Below, piece by piece: positions 1 through 6,776 of a stretch of 11,025 bases of DNA (position 1 is its first letter; every line of letters starts with the position of its first letter). The stretch is from Pseudomonadota bacterium (lineage in GTDB: Bacteria; Myxococcota; Myxococcia; Myxococcales; Vulgatibacteraceae), in contig JAEZJH010000087.1 of NCBI GenBank assembly GCA_023436385.1, positions 1-11,025 of the forward strand, written 5' to 3'. The translations under genes and the position numbers were made by a program. Under the pieces are notes generated by a model. That model did no database searches and was not told the DNA's origin. It saw nothing but the letters and a program-made list of their open reading frames with translations.

Positions 1-193
1 CACACGCCGGCGCGCAATTCCTGCGTGCCAAGATGGCTTCTTTGCAGCATTTGCGCGTTCCGTTGTCACGGGCAGACGGAAATTCTCTTCCACCTGCTAT
101 GAAATCTTGCGATGCTGCGCGCTGGAATTAGTTGCTGCCCGGCTATTGCCAAAGCAACGAAAGTCGGTGGAATCGGTCGACTTTCTCGTTCGA

Positions 194-228
194 GGCGTGG
201 CGCGGATGGTGCAGGCGGGGCGCCACCC
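194..228 (+). other. Possible 5' leader hairpin upstream of the decaheme cytochrome gene
   Basis: GTGGCGC (197-203) and GCGCCAC (220-226) are perfect 7-bp complementary arms around a 16-nt loop. Two further G-C pairs are possible across a bulged C at 196. The structure lies about 20 nt before the ribosome-binding site. A stem of this size can arise by chance in GC-rich DNA, so a regulatory role is only a possibility. The rest of 1-261 is visibly less GC-biased than the genes. It contains no coding region or convincing promoter that I could identify, although a promoter for the cytochrome gene is expected here. Confidence 0.3.
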
Positions 229-248
229 GAAGTGGGGAGTGGGTTTTC

Positions 249-255
249 GGAGGAG
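249..255 (+). promoter_or_regulatory. Ribosome-binding site that fixes the decaheme cytochrome start
   Basis: GGAGGAG is followed by a 6-nt spacer and the ATG at 262. The reading frame is open further upstream, to an alternative start at 112. However, that extension would put about 50 arginine- and glycine-rich residues in front of a normal lipoprotein signal peptide. The ATG at 262, with this strong Shine-Dalgarno sequence, is therefore preferred. Confidence 0.85.
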
Positions 256-261
256 ACGTCA

Positions 262-2349
262 ATGATCGGCTCGATGACGAACCGGCACAACCAGGGCGGG
301 CGCCTCCTCGGCCTCCCGATCCTGGTCGGTACTTTGATCTTTGCGCTCGCGGCCTGTGAAGGGCCGGCGGGCGTCGACGGCCAGGATGGCCGGGACGGCC
401 TGAACGGCCAGGACGGCACCGACGGCCGCGATGGTACCGACGGCGAGGACGGCAACGACGGCAACAACGGGTCCAAGGGCGATAAGGGCGACAAGGGCGA
501 TACGGGCGACCAGGGCCCGGCGGGTCCGGGGACCTACCGTCCCGCCCCCGGAGTGACCCTGGAGATCGCCGGCGCCGAGCTGACCCCCGAGCGGAAGGTG
601 GCGATCACCTGGAAGATCGTCGACCAGAACGGGAACCCGATCGATCGCGAGGGCAAGCTCACCGAGGGCGCCTACGCCCCCAGCTTCGTGGTCGCCTATT
701 TCGACACCGCCGCCGACCAGTTCCGCTCCCTCAAGACCCGCACCGAGACCGACGGCGAGAACACCGTGGTCCAGGCGACCAATGACTCGGGCGGGACCAC
801 CAAGAACATCACCCTGGGCACGTACGAGTACGTGACCGGCCTCACCGTCCCCGCCGAGCTGCCGGCGAGCACCATCCTCCGGGTCCACGGGTTCGCCTCC
901 CGGACCTACGAGGGCGTCGCCTACGTGGGCGCCGACGTCTACGACTTTGCCCTCGACGGCTCGACCCCGACCGTCCGGCAGATCGTCACCGACGCCGCCT
1001 GCGACACCTGCCACGGCGCGCTCACCGCCCACGGCCGCCGCCGCGGCGTCGACGGCTGCATCACCTGCCACACCTTCCAGAGCACCGACGCCCAGACCGG
1101 CAACACGGTCGACATGGCGACGATGGTTCACAAGATCCACACCGGCGTGAACCTGCCCAGCGTCCAGGAGGGCCAGGTCGGCGCCTTCTACGGGATCAGC
1201 GGCTACCAGAACCACATGTACTACTACGCCCAGAAGACGGCGGACGGCGTGGTCGGCGTGAACTACCTCCGCGACACCCGGCAGTGCGACGCCTGCCACG
1301 GCGGCGCCGCGAACGGGGACCGGGCCTTCACCACCATCACCACCGCCGCCTGCAGCTCCTGTCACGACGGCGCGTCCGCGCTGGCGCACATGAACGGGAA
1401 GCCGGCCGACTCCTGCGCCTACTGCCACGCGGTCGGCGCGGACGAGGGCGTCGATGTGGTGCACCGCACCAACCGCGAGTGGGCCGACGACGAGGGCATC
1501 ACCGGTGGCCTCGAGACCACCATCGTCTCCGTCACCGGCGTCGCCGCTGGCGGCAGCCCGACGGTGCGGTTCACCGCCCGGTACGCCGACGGCCGCGCCC
1601 TCGACCTCCCCGGCATGTACGGGCTCCGCGCGGTCTTCGCCGGCCCGATGCCGATCCCGACCTGGACGCTCACCGGCCAGGATCTCCGCGCCGCCACCGG
1701 CCCCGACGCCGAGGGCGTCTACACCGCGACGGTGACCGGGACGCTGCCGGAGACCGGCGCCGCCGGCGAGACGGTGATGGTCTACATCGAGGCCCGCGTC
1801 CGGCACCAGAACCAGGTCCGCGACGGGGAGACCCTGACGATCACCGAGGTCGCGACCAACCCGGTCGCCTACGTGGTCGCCGGCACCGACGCCGTCGGCG
1901 CACCCCGCGCCATGGACGCCCCGATGGCCTCCTGCGTGAGCTGCCACGGCCAGATCGGCAACTCGGCGACGCTCTCCGGCCACGGCGGGCAGCGGAACAC
2001 CATGGAGGCCTGCGTCACCTGCCACAACCCGACGCTGGCCGAGGGCGACATGCCGGTGATGGTCCACAAGATCCACGCCGGCGAGCACCTGACCCAGGGC
2101 TACGAGATCGGCGGCGACGACTTCAGCCACGTGGTCTTCACCCGCCCGCTGAACGACTGCCGCTCGTGCCACGCCGGCAACGGCTGGCAGGACCCCTCCA
2201 CCCGGACGTGCATCACCTGTCACGACAGCCCGGCGGCGGCGGCCCATGCGGAGCTGAACACCACCGCGTCCGGCGTCGAGGCTTGCGCGGTGTGTCATGG
2301 TGCCGGTAGCACGCTCGGCGCGGATAAGGTCCACGCCAAGCTCCCGTAG
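262..2349 (+). CDS. OmcA/MtrC-family decaheme c-type cytochrome, outer-membrane lipoprotein with collagen-like stalk
   Basis: This 695-residue protein is a probable cell-surface electron-transfer cytochrome. A signal peptide ends in the lipobox LAAC (Cys32). Glu at +2 does not signal inner-membrane retention. Nineteen perfect Gly-X-Y triplets follow at about 34-90, then a cysteine-free, probably beta-rich domain (about 91-246). Five CX2CH hemes lie at 247-389 (CDTCH, CITCH, CDACH, CSSCH, CAYCH). A second cysteine-free beta-type domain (about 400-550) precedes five more hemes at 558-679 (CVSCH, CVTCH, CRSCH, CITCH, CAVCH). This beta/pentaheme/beta/pentaheme order and the two MVHKIH motifs match the family of Shewanella OmcA and MtrC. 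All 21 cysteines of the protein are the lipobox Cys plus the heme cysteines, so the CX8C disulfide known from Shewanella MtrC is absent. Fifteen non-motif histidines are available as distal ligands. The terminal electron acceptor or donor cannot be read from sequence. Confidence 0.93.
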   Translation: MIGSMTNRHNQGGRLLGLPILVGTLIFALAACEGPAGVDGQDGRDGLNGQDGTDGRDGTDGEDGNDGNNGSKGDKGDKGDTGDQGPAGPGTYRPAPGVTLEIAGAELTPERKVAITWKIVDQNGNPIDREGKLTEGAYAPSFVVAYFDTAADQFRSLKTRTETDGENTVVQATNDSGGTTKNITLGTYEYVTGLTVPAELPASTILRVHGFASRTYEGVAYVGADVYDFALDGSTPTVRQIVTDAACDTCHGALTAHGRRRGVDGCITCHTFQSTDAQTGNTVDMATMVHKIHTGVNLPSVQEGQVGAFYGISGYQNHMYYYAQKTADGVVGVNYLRDTRQCDACHGGAANGDRAFTTITTAACSSCHDGASALAHMNGKPADSCAYCHAVGADEGVDVVHRTNREWADDEGITGGLETTIVSVTGVAAGGSPTVRFTARYADGRALDLPGMYGLRAVFAGPMPIPTWTLTGQDLRAATGPDAEGVYTATVTGTLPETGAAGETVMVYIEARVRHQNQVRDGETLTITEVATNPVAYVVAGTDAVGAPRAMDAPMASCVSCHGQIGNSATLSGHGGQRNTMEACVTCHNPTLAEGDMPVMVHKIHAGEHLTQGYEIGGDDFSHVVFTRPLNDCRSCHAGNGWQDPSTRTCITCHDSPAAAAHAELNTTASGVEACAVCHGAGSTLGADKVHAKLP
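361..531 (+). repeat. Collagen-like Gly-X-Y repeat tract (19 triplets)
   Basis: The DNA has a 9-bp periodicity dominated by gacggc-type units and encodes 19 consecutive Gly-X-Y triplets without interruption. They begin with GPA one residue after the lipidated Cys and end with GPAGPG. The first dozen are mostly acidic (GxD, GxN). Triplets 13-16 contain two KGD sequences, a pairing known to stabilise collagen triple helices. The tract sits between the membrane anchor and the first folded domain, so a rigid or trimerising stalk is a reasonable inference. Short glycine/aspartate-rich runs after the lipobox are known in this cytochrome family. Confidence 0.9.
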
Positions 2350-2372
2350 CGGCACCGCAACGGTAGTGCGAC

Positions 2373-2396
2373 TCGGGCGCTGACCACGGCGCCCGA
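2373..2396 (+). terminator. Hairpin 1 downstream of the decaheme cytochrome gene
   Basis: CGGGCGC (2374-2380) pairs with GCGCCCG (2389-2395) around an 8-nt loop, and a T-A pair can close the base (2373/2396). It lies about 25 nt after the stop codon and directly abuts a second, longer hairpin. There is no U-tract, so a transcript-stabilising or processing element is as likely as termination. Confidence 0.4.
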
Positions 2397-2438
2397 ACCC
2401 GGCCCGCCCCTTTGCTCGGGGGTGGGCCGGGTTTGATA
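2396..2438 (+). terminator. Strong intergenic hairpin, probable terminator or attenuator
   Basis: AACCCGGCCCGCCCC (2396-2410) pairs with GGGGTGGGCCGGGTT (2419-2433), giving a 15-bp stem with a single G-T wobble and an 8-nt loop. TTGATAA follows directly, so the U-tract is short and broken. The stem ends only 17 nt before the start codon of the next lipoprotein cytochrome. It could end the decaheme transcript, lower read-through so that the two cytochromes are made in different amounts, or protect the upstream mRNA end. Confidence 0.6.
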
Positions 2439-2450
2439 AATCGAGGGGAC

Positions 2451-4169
2451 ATGAGCCAGCACCTTCCTTCGCGAAAGGTCGAGGCCCTGCCGGCCGCCGT
2501 CGCCACCCTTCTGGTGGTGGCGGCGTTCGCCGTCGGGGGTTGCGCGGAGCCCCGCGCCGAGCCCGGCGGCGGCGGCCCCGTCGAGTTCACCTGGGTCGAC
2601 GACGTGGCGCCGCTCTTCGCCGAGCGCTGCACGAGCTGCCATTCCGCGGCGCAGGCGAGCGGCGACTACCGCCTCGACGCCTACTGCGAGCCGGCGCTTC
2701 CGTCGACCGAGACCTGTGCCGGCGTCCTCGGGCCCGGCGCCGACGAGATCGCCAACGTGGTGATCGGCGACGGCGCGGCCGAGAGCCGCCTCCTGGCGAT
2801 CTTCCGGGGCGACTCCCAGCTCGCCGTCCAGCACCGGGGCTACCTCGCCGGCGATGACGGCGAGAAGGCGCTCGCCGATCGGCTGGCGCTCCTCGAGCGC
2901 TGGGTGGTCGGGGACGACGCCGCCTACTTCCTCTCCTCGATCCACGCCCCCGAGATCCTCGATCCGCGGCAGCCGGGCTTCCACGGCCGGGACATCGCGA
3001 CGCGAGGCTGGCGGATGGACACCTGCCGCACCTGCCACGGCGAGGACTACCGGGGCGGTCCGGTGGAGGTCTCCTGCACCACCTGCCACCGGGCGACGCC
3101 GGAGGCCTGCGACACCTGCCACGGCACGGGCGCGCAGGGCGCGCCGCCGCCGGGCCTCGACGCCGACGATCCGGTGGGCCCCCACGCCGAGCACCTCGCC
3201 ACCAGCCAGTTCGTCCCGGTCGAGTGCGCGGAGTGCCACCACTTCCCCACCACCTTCGACGATCCCTCGCACATCGGGGTCGATCCCGACGGGCGGGCGG
3301 AGATCTTCTTCGGTCCCCGGGCCGCGGCTCGCAGCTCGATGCCGGCGTGGAATCCGGAGACCCGGACCTGCACCAACGTCGCCTGCCACGGCGGCGGCCT
3401 CACCGACGGGACGGCGACCGAGCCGACCTGGGCCCTCGACACCGGCCTGGGCTGCGGCTCCTGCCACGGCGTTCCGCCCGAGACCCTTCCCAGCGGCGGG
3501 CCCCACTCGCTTTCGCCGCGGTGCGAGGAGTGCCACCCGGTGGTCACCGGGACGGCGGCGCCCTACCCGCCGCCCGAGCCTTCCGCCCACGGCGACGGGG
3601 TGATCTCGCTCCTGCCCCGGGTGACCGCTCCCAACTGCGAGGGCTGCCACACCGGCTCGCCCGCGACCGTGCCCCCGTTCCGCGATCTGGCCGGGGACAC
3701 CGATCCGGCCGATCCGCAGGTGGGCGCCCACGCCGGGCACCTCCTGCCGACCTTCGCCTCCGCGGGGATGGGCTGCAACGCCTGCCACGTCGAGCCCGCC
3801 ACCCTGGGCTCCCACGACCACGTCGACGCCGTGGTCGGGGCCGAGGTGGTCTTCGGCGAGGTGGCCCGCGCCGGCGGTCTCGCGCCGACCTTCGACGCCA
3901 CCGCCCGCACCTGCTCGAACACCTGGTGCCACGGCGCGGGGATCGCGGGCGGCACCACCGTGTCGCCGGCCTGGAACGTCGACGTGGCGATCACCTGCAC
4001 GAGCTGCCACCCGATGCCGCCCGACGTCCCGGCGCACCGGCTGCCCGGCGGCGGGCTGGTCGAGACCTGCGGCGGCGGCTGCCACGGCAAGGTGATCGAC
4101 GACGACTTCAACTGGACGAACCAGTCCCTGCACGTGAACGGGCAGGTGGACCTCGGGGAGCAGGGGTAA
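2451..4169 (+). CDS. 13-heme c-type cytochrome lipoprotein with CX4CH/CX2CH repeat modules
   Basis: This is a 572-residue exported multiheme cytochrome, probably outer-membrane anchored. The signal peptide ends in VGGC (Cys31). The 13 putative heme motifs run from residue 60 to 545: ten CX2CH, two CX4CH (CTNVACH and CSNTWCH) and one CX3CH (CGGGCH, 540-545). The pattern CX4CH...P.W...C.SCH..PP occurs twice and matches the Geobacter-type CX4CH...CX2CH repeat family (GSu_C4xC__C2xCH). Heme 1 sits in a monoheme-like N-terminal region with two extra cysteines. Hemes 4-8 (about 220-387) and 9-13 (about 396-568) are two copies of one pentaheme module. Fifteen non-motif histidines suffice for bis-His ligation. 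The ATG at 2451 is chosen because GAGGGG lies just upstream; an in-frame TTG at 2412 would fall inside the hairpin loop. The next gene begins 3 bp after the stop, so the two are probably co-translated as parts of one conduit. Confidence 0.9.
   Translation: MSQHLPSRKVEALPAAVATLLVVAAFAVGGCAEPRAEPGGGGPVEFTWVDDVAPLFAERCTSCHSAAQASGDYRLDAYCEPALPSTETCAGVLGPGADEIANVVIGDGAAESRLLAIFRGDSQLAVQHRGYLAGDDGEKALADRLALLERWVVGDDAAYFLSSIHAPEILDPRQPGFHGRDIATRGWRMDTCRTCHGEDYRGGPVEVSCTTCHRATPEACDTCHGTGAQGAPPPGLDADDPVGPHAEHLATSQFVPVECAECHHFPTTFDDPSHIGVDPDGRAEIFFGPRAAARSSMPAWNPETRTCTNVACHGGGLTDGTATEPTWALDTGLGCGSCHGVPPETLPSGGPHSLSPRCEECHPVVTGTAAPYPPPEPSAHGDGVISLLPRVTAPNCEGCHTGSPATVPPFRDLAGDTDPADPQVGAHAGHLLPTFASAGMGCNACHVEPATLGSHDHVDAVVGAEVVFGEVARAGGLAPTFDATARTCSNTWCHGAGIAGGTTVSPAWNVDVAITCTSCHPMPPDVPAHRLPGGGLVETCGGGCHGKVIDDDFNWTNQSLHVNGQVDLGEQG
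3108..4154 (+). repeat. Internal duplication: two pentaheme modules
   Basis: Protein-level tandem repeat within the 13-heme lipoprotein. Module 1 (about 3108-3611, hemes 4-8) and module 2 (about 3636-4154, hemes 9-13) share the same order. Each has a CX2CH followed by PP and an acidic stretch, a VG.HA.HL motif, then CX2CH, an SH motif, an FG..A segment, RTC.N..CHG.G (CX4CH), P.W, C.SCH..PP, a last heme motif, and a final H..G.V.L sequence. The last heme is CX2CH in module 1 and CX3CH in module 2. The similarity was seen by eye; I did not compute an identity value. Confidence 0.75.
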
Positions 4170-4172
4170 CCG

Positions 4173-5501
4173 ATGAAACGGCACCTTCTGGCCCTGCTGG
4201 CGGCTTCGGTCGCCGGCGGGGTGGCAGGGCCTTCGCTCGCCCAGGAAGCAGGCGAGCCCCAGGCCCGTCTCGAGCTACGCAGCCGGACGTACTTCCTCCC
4301 GGCCGAGCGCACGCTGGGACTGACCGAGGCCACGAGCGAGTGGCCCATCTACCAGTTCCTCGAGCTGGCCGGATACGACCTCTCCAAGCCGGGGCTCTCG
4401 TTCCACACCTCGGTGTGGGGCTTCGGCGATCTCGGCGAGGGGCAGGATCCGGTCACCGGCGACGCCCTCGCCGGCGACGTCGACATCCTCTACGCCCAGT
4501 ACGCCGACCCCGAGGGCCGCTACCAGCTCCGGCTCGGCCGGCAGCTGGTGCTGGGCGCGCCCGGGGTGGGGAACTTCGCGCAGATGGACGGCGCCTGGGG
4601 CCGGTTCGCCCTGGGGCAGTTCGACGTCCAGGCCTTCGGCGGCCAGACCGTCGAGCGCCGCTTCCGGAACTGGGGCGACCACGACTGGCAGGCCGGCGGC
4701 CGCGTCGGCTACCACAACTGGAGCCGGGTCAACACCGGCGTCTCCTACCTCCACGCCCGGAACGGCGGCGCGATCGCCCGCGAACACGTGGGCCTCGACG
4801 TGGCGGTGGTGCCGCTGGACGGCGTCGACGTGATCGTCGACGGGGCCTACGACCTGGTCGATCCCGGGATCGCCCGGGCCCGGGGCCTGGTCCGCTACGC
4901 GCCGATCCAGCGGCTGGTGCTGGGCGTCGGCGCGGAGCAGTCGAGCCCGGGTCGCCTACTCGACAAGACCTCGATCTTCAGCGTCTTCAGCCTGGGCGAC
5001 TACGCGCAGGTGGACGGCCTGGTGCAGTGGTCGCCGATCGACCGGCTCACCTTCGCCGCCCGCTACGCCCGGGTCACCTTCGCCGACGACGACGGCGAGG
5101 GGCTGGGCGAGAGCGCCAACCGCTTCGGCGGCTCGGCGAGCGGTTACCTCCTCCGCGACGTCTGGGTCACGGTGGAGGGCGATCGGGTCGAGGCGCCGGA
5201 GCAGGAGGGGCGGGAGAACGGCTACTCCTCGCTGCGCGTCGCTTGCCGCTACACGCCGGCGGATCGCTGGACCGCGGCGCTCGATCTTCTCGGCTACTTC
5301 TACGACGAGGCTCCCCTCGACGTGCCGGAGTCGGCCTCCCGGAGCCTGGTGGCCCGGCTCTTCGCGGAGCGCCGGTTCGGCTCGGGCACCCACGTCGGCG
5401 TGGGCGGCGAGGTGGCCGAGACCGTCCTCGCCGAGCGCGACGTGCGGGGGATCCTGCGGATCACCCAGGACCTCGACTTGATCTCGGGGGTGCAGCCGTG
5501 A
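4173..5501 (+). CDS. Predicted outer-membrane beta-barrel (porin-like) of a porin-cytochrome conduit
   Basis: The 442-residue protein has a classical signal peptide, with probable cleavage after SLA at residue 23. The rest is rich in alternating hydrophobic/aromatic and polar residues with many Tyr, Trp and Arg, as in outer-membrane beta-strands separated by short turns and acidic loops. It has no heme motif and one cysteine (Cys358), so it lacks the N-terminal CXXC reported for Shewanella MtrB. It is clearly shorter than MtrB (about 700 residues). It does not end in an aromatic residue as many barrels do; its last residues are GVQP, next to the overlap with the following gene. It lies between two multiheme cytochrome genes, 3 bp after one and overlapping the other by 4 bp (GTGA). 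This context suggests it is the barrel that insulates a heme wire through the outer membrane. No family name is assigned, since an unrelated porin would look similar by eye. Confidence 0.75.
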   Translation: MKRHLLALLAASVAGGVAGPSLAQEAGEPQARLELRSRTYFLPAERTLGLTEATSEWPIYQFLELAGYDLSKPGLSFHTSVWGFGDLGEGQDPVTGDALAGDVDILYAQYADPEGRYQLRLGRQLVLGAPGVGNFAQMDGAWGRFALGQFDVQAFGGQTVERRFRNWGDHDWQAGGRVGYHNWSRVNTGVSYLHARNGGAIAREHVGLDVAVVPLDGVDVIVDGAYDLVDPGIARARGLVRYAPIQRLVLGVGAEQSSPGRLLDKTSIFSVFSLGDYAQVDGLVQWSPIDRLTFAARYARVTFADDDGEGLGESANRFGGSASGYLLRDVWVTVEGDRVEAPEQEGRENGYSSLRVACRYTPADRWTAALDLLGYFYDEAPLDVPESASRSLVARLFAERRFGSGTHVGVGGEVAETVLAERDVRGILRITQDLDLISGVQP

Positions 5502-6715
5502 ACCGTCTCTTCCTTCCCCTGATCCTGGCCGCCCTCCTCCCCGCCTCCGCGCTTGCGGCGGCGGAGGCCGGAGGCGGGGCCGCGGCGACGCGGATCGACA
5601 GCAAGCAGAAGGCCTCCTCCACTGCCGGCGTCGAGGGCACCGACCGGAAGGTGGTCGAGTCCGAGAAGCGCGGGGCGAAGCTCTACCGCTCGTCGCTCTT
5701 CCCGGTGCCGCCGGAGCGGTTCCTCTCCGCCGAGGCGGACCGGATCGTCTTCTCGCACCGGCTCCACGTCGAGGAGTCCGGCCTCGAGTGCTCGAGCTGC
5801 CACGCCAGCGTGGCGGAGGCGACCAACATCGCCGCCTCCGTGCGCCCGAAGATGGCGGAGTGCTTCGAGTGCCACGACGAGGAGCCGTGCACCCAGTGCC
5901 ACACCAGCGAGGCGAACCCGGAGGCCACCTGGGCCGAGACCACGGCCAAGGAGCTCCGGTTCAACCACGCCGCCCACCTCGACCGGCCCGGGATCACCTG
6001 CGAGAGCTGCCACGCCGGCGCCGGCCAGAGCACCAAGGTGGAGGACGCCCTCAACCCGGCGATGTCGGTCTGCACCACCTGCCACAAGGCGCAGATGGAT
6101 CGCCTCAACTGCAGCTACTGCCACGAGCGGCTCCCCGAGCTGGGCAAGCCGTCGATCGGCGAGGCGGTCCACACCACCGGCTTCTACGCCCTCCACGGCG
6201 CCTGGGCCACGGGCGGCTCGCAGCTCTGCACGCAGTGCCACGAGCAGAGCTACTGCGCGGACTGCCACGCCAAGACCACGCCCCTCAAGCCGTCGGTGAA
6301 GCTGCCCGACCGCGTGGACCGGAACTTCGTCCACCGCGGCGACTTCCTCGGGCGCCACGCCCTCGAGGCGGCGGCTCGCCCGGCGACCTGCCAGACGTGC
6401 CACGGTCAGAGCTTCTGCCAGGACTGCCACCGGCGGTCCAACGCCGCGGCCGACAACCGCGGCGGCCGCTCTCCTCATCCGGACGGCTACGCGTTCCGGT
6501 CGGGCGGCGGGGCCTTCCACGGCACGGACGCTCGCATGAATATCCAGCAGTGTGCCACGTGCCATGACCAGGGTGCCGCTTCGAACTGCGTCACCTGCCA
6601 CCGGGTCGGTGGCATCGGCGGCGACCCGCATCCCCCGGGCTTCGAGCGACGGAATGCAGACCAGGAAAAACGAAACAGCCGGGCCTGCATCCCATGCCAT
6701 CGAGGCACGCTCTAG
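5498..6715 (+). CDS. Periplasmic 13-heme cytochrome c with cytochrome c7/c3-like modules
   Basis: A 405-residue soluble periplasmic cytochrome. The GTG start overlaps the barrel stop codon and follows GGGGG by 7 nt. The N-terminus is a cleavable signal peptide (ALAAAEA, near residue 22) without a lipobox cysteine. A charged, heme-free segment follows up to about residue 85. Thirteen CX2CH motifs run from Cys98 to Cys397, nine residues from the C-terminus. The first two trihemes start with FSHRLH and FNHAAH, the F.H..H signature of cytochrome c7/c3-type domains; later hemes come in pairs, each preceded by two histidines. Only 11 non-motif histidines exist for 13 hemes. In both trihemes a Met three residues before the second heme (Met119, Met189) stands where a distal ligand is missing. 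Position and export suggest the role of MtrA or Geobacter OmaB: carrying electrons between periplasmic donors and the barrel. An independent periplasmic nanowire-type cytochrome is the alternative. Confidence 0.88.
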   Translation: MNRLFLPLILAALLPASALAAAEAGGGAAATRIDSKQKASSTAGVEGTDRKVVESEKRGAKLYRSSLFPVPPERFLSAEADRIVFSHRLHVEESGLECSSCHASVAEATNIAASVRPKMAECFECHDEEPCTQCHTSEANPEATWAETTAKELRFNHAAHLDRPGITCESCHAGAGQSTKVEDALNPAMSVCTTCHKAQMDRLNCSYCHERLPELGKPSIGEAVHTTGFYALHGAWATGGSQLCTQCHEQSYCADCHAKTTPLKPSVKLPDRVDRNFVHRGDFLGRHALEAAARPATCQTCHGQSFCQDCHRRSNAAADNRGGRSPHPDGYAFRSGGGAFHGTDARMNIQQCATCHDQGAASNCVTCHRVGGIGGDPHPPGFERRNADQEKRNSRACIPCHRGTL

Positions 6716-6763
6716 TTTGGACGCCTACCCCGGCGTCGACGCAGCAAGCAGCAGCACCACTTC

Positions 6764-6768
6764 GGAGG
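6764..6768 (+). promoter_or_regulatory. Ribosome-binding site of the monoheme cytochrome gene
   Basis: GGAGG lies 8 nt before the ATG at 6777. It fixes the start at a clean signal peptide. The longer upstream open frame, from about 6552, runs inside the preceding cytochrome gene. Confidence 0.85.
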
Positions 6769-6776
6769 CAGTCGAT

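Noticed and set aside
33..50. Possible sigma-54 promoter around TGGCTTCTTTGCAGCA
   Set aside because: The GG and GC can be placed 10 nt apart, but the flanking bases match the -24/-12 consensus poorly.
63..103. Possible sigma-70 promoter (TTGTCA at 63-68, TATGAA at 98-103)
   Set aside because: The spacer is 29 bp, far from the usual 16-18 bp, and no better -10 lies at the right distance.
112..261. N-terminal extension of the decaheme cytochrome from an upstream start
   Set aside because: It would place about 50 Arg/Gly-rich residues before the signal peptide. The ATG at 262 has a strong ribosome-binding site and gives a normal lipoprotein leader.
361..531. CRISPR-like or minisatellite explanation for the periodic DNA
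   Set aside because: The periodicity is 9 bp, stays in frame and encodes perfect Gly-X-Y triplets; there are no spacers.
2430..2446. FNR/CRP-like half site TTGATAAATCGA before the 13-heme lipoprotein gene
   Set aside because: Only the left half matches TTGAT; the right half lacks ATCAA. The TTGAT lies at the foot of the terminator-like hairpin.
259..4184. Very long open frames on the - strand (2295-4184 and 259-2355)
   Set aside because: They mirror the GC-biased third positions of the real cytochrome genes. Translations are low-complexity Val/Gly/Ala/Arg/His without domains, while the + strand frames show perfect heme motifs.
3224..5497. Long + strand open frame running into the periplasmic 13-heme cytochrome
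   Set aside because: The upstream part is Arg/Pro-rich and overlaps the real 13-heme lipoprotein and barrel genes in another frame. Only the part from the GTG at 5498 has a signal peptide and heme motifs.
6733..6742. 10-bp palindrome GCGTCGACGC between the 13-heme and monoheme cytochrome genes
   Set aside because: Short palindromes of this kind are frequent in DNA with this composition; there is no second copy or flanking operator-like symmetry.
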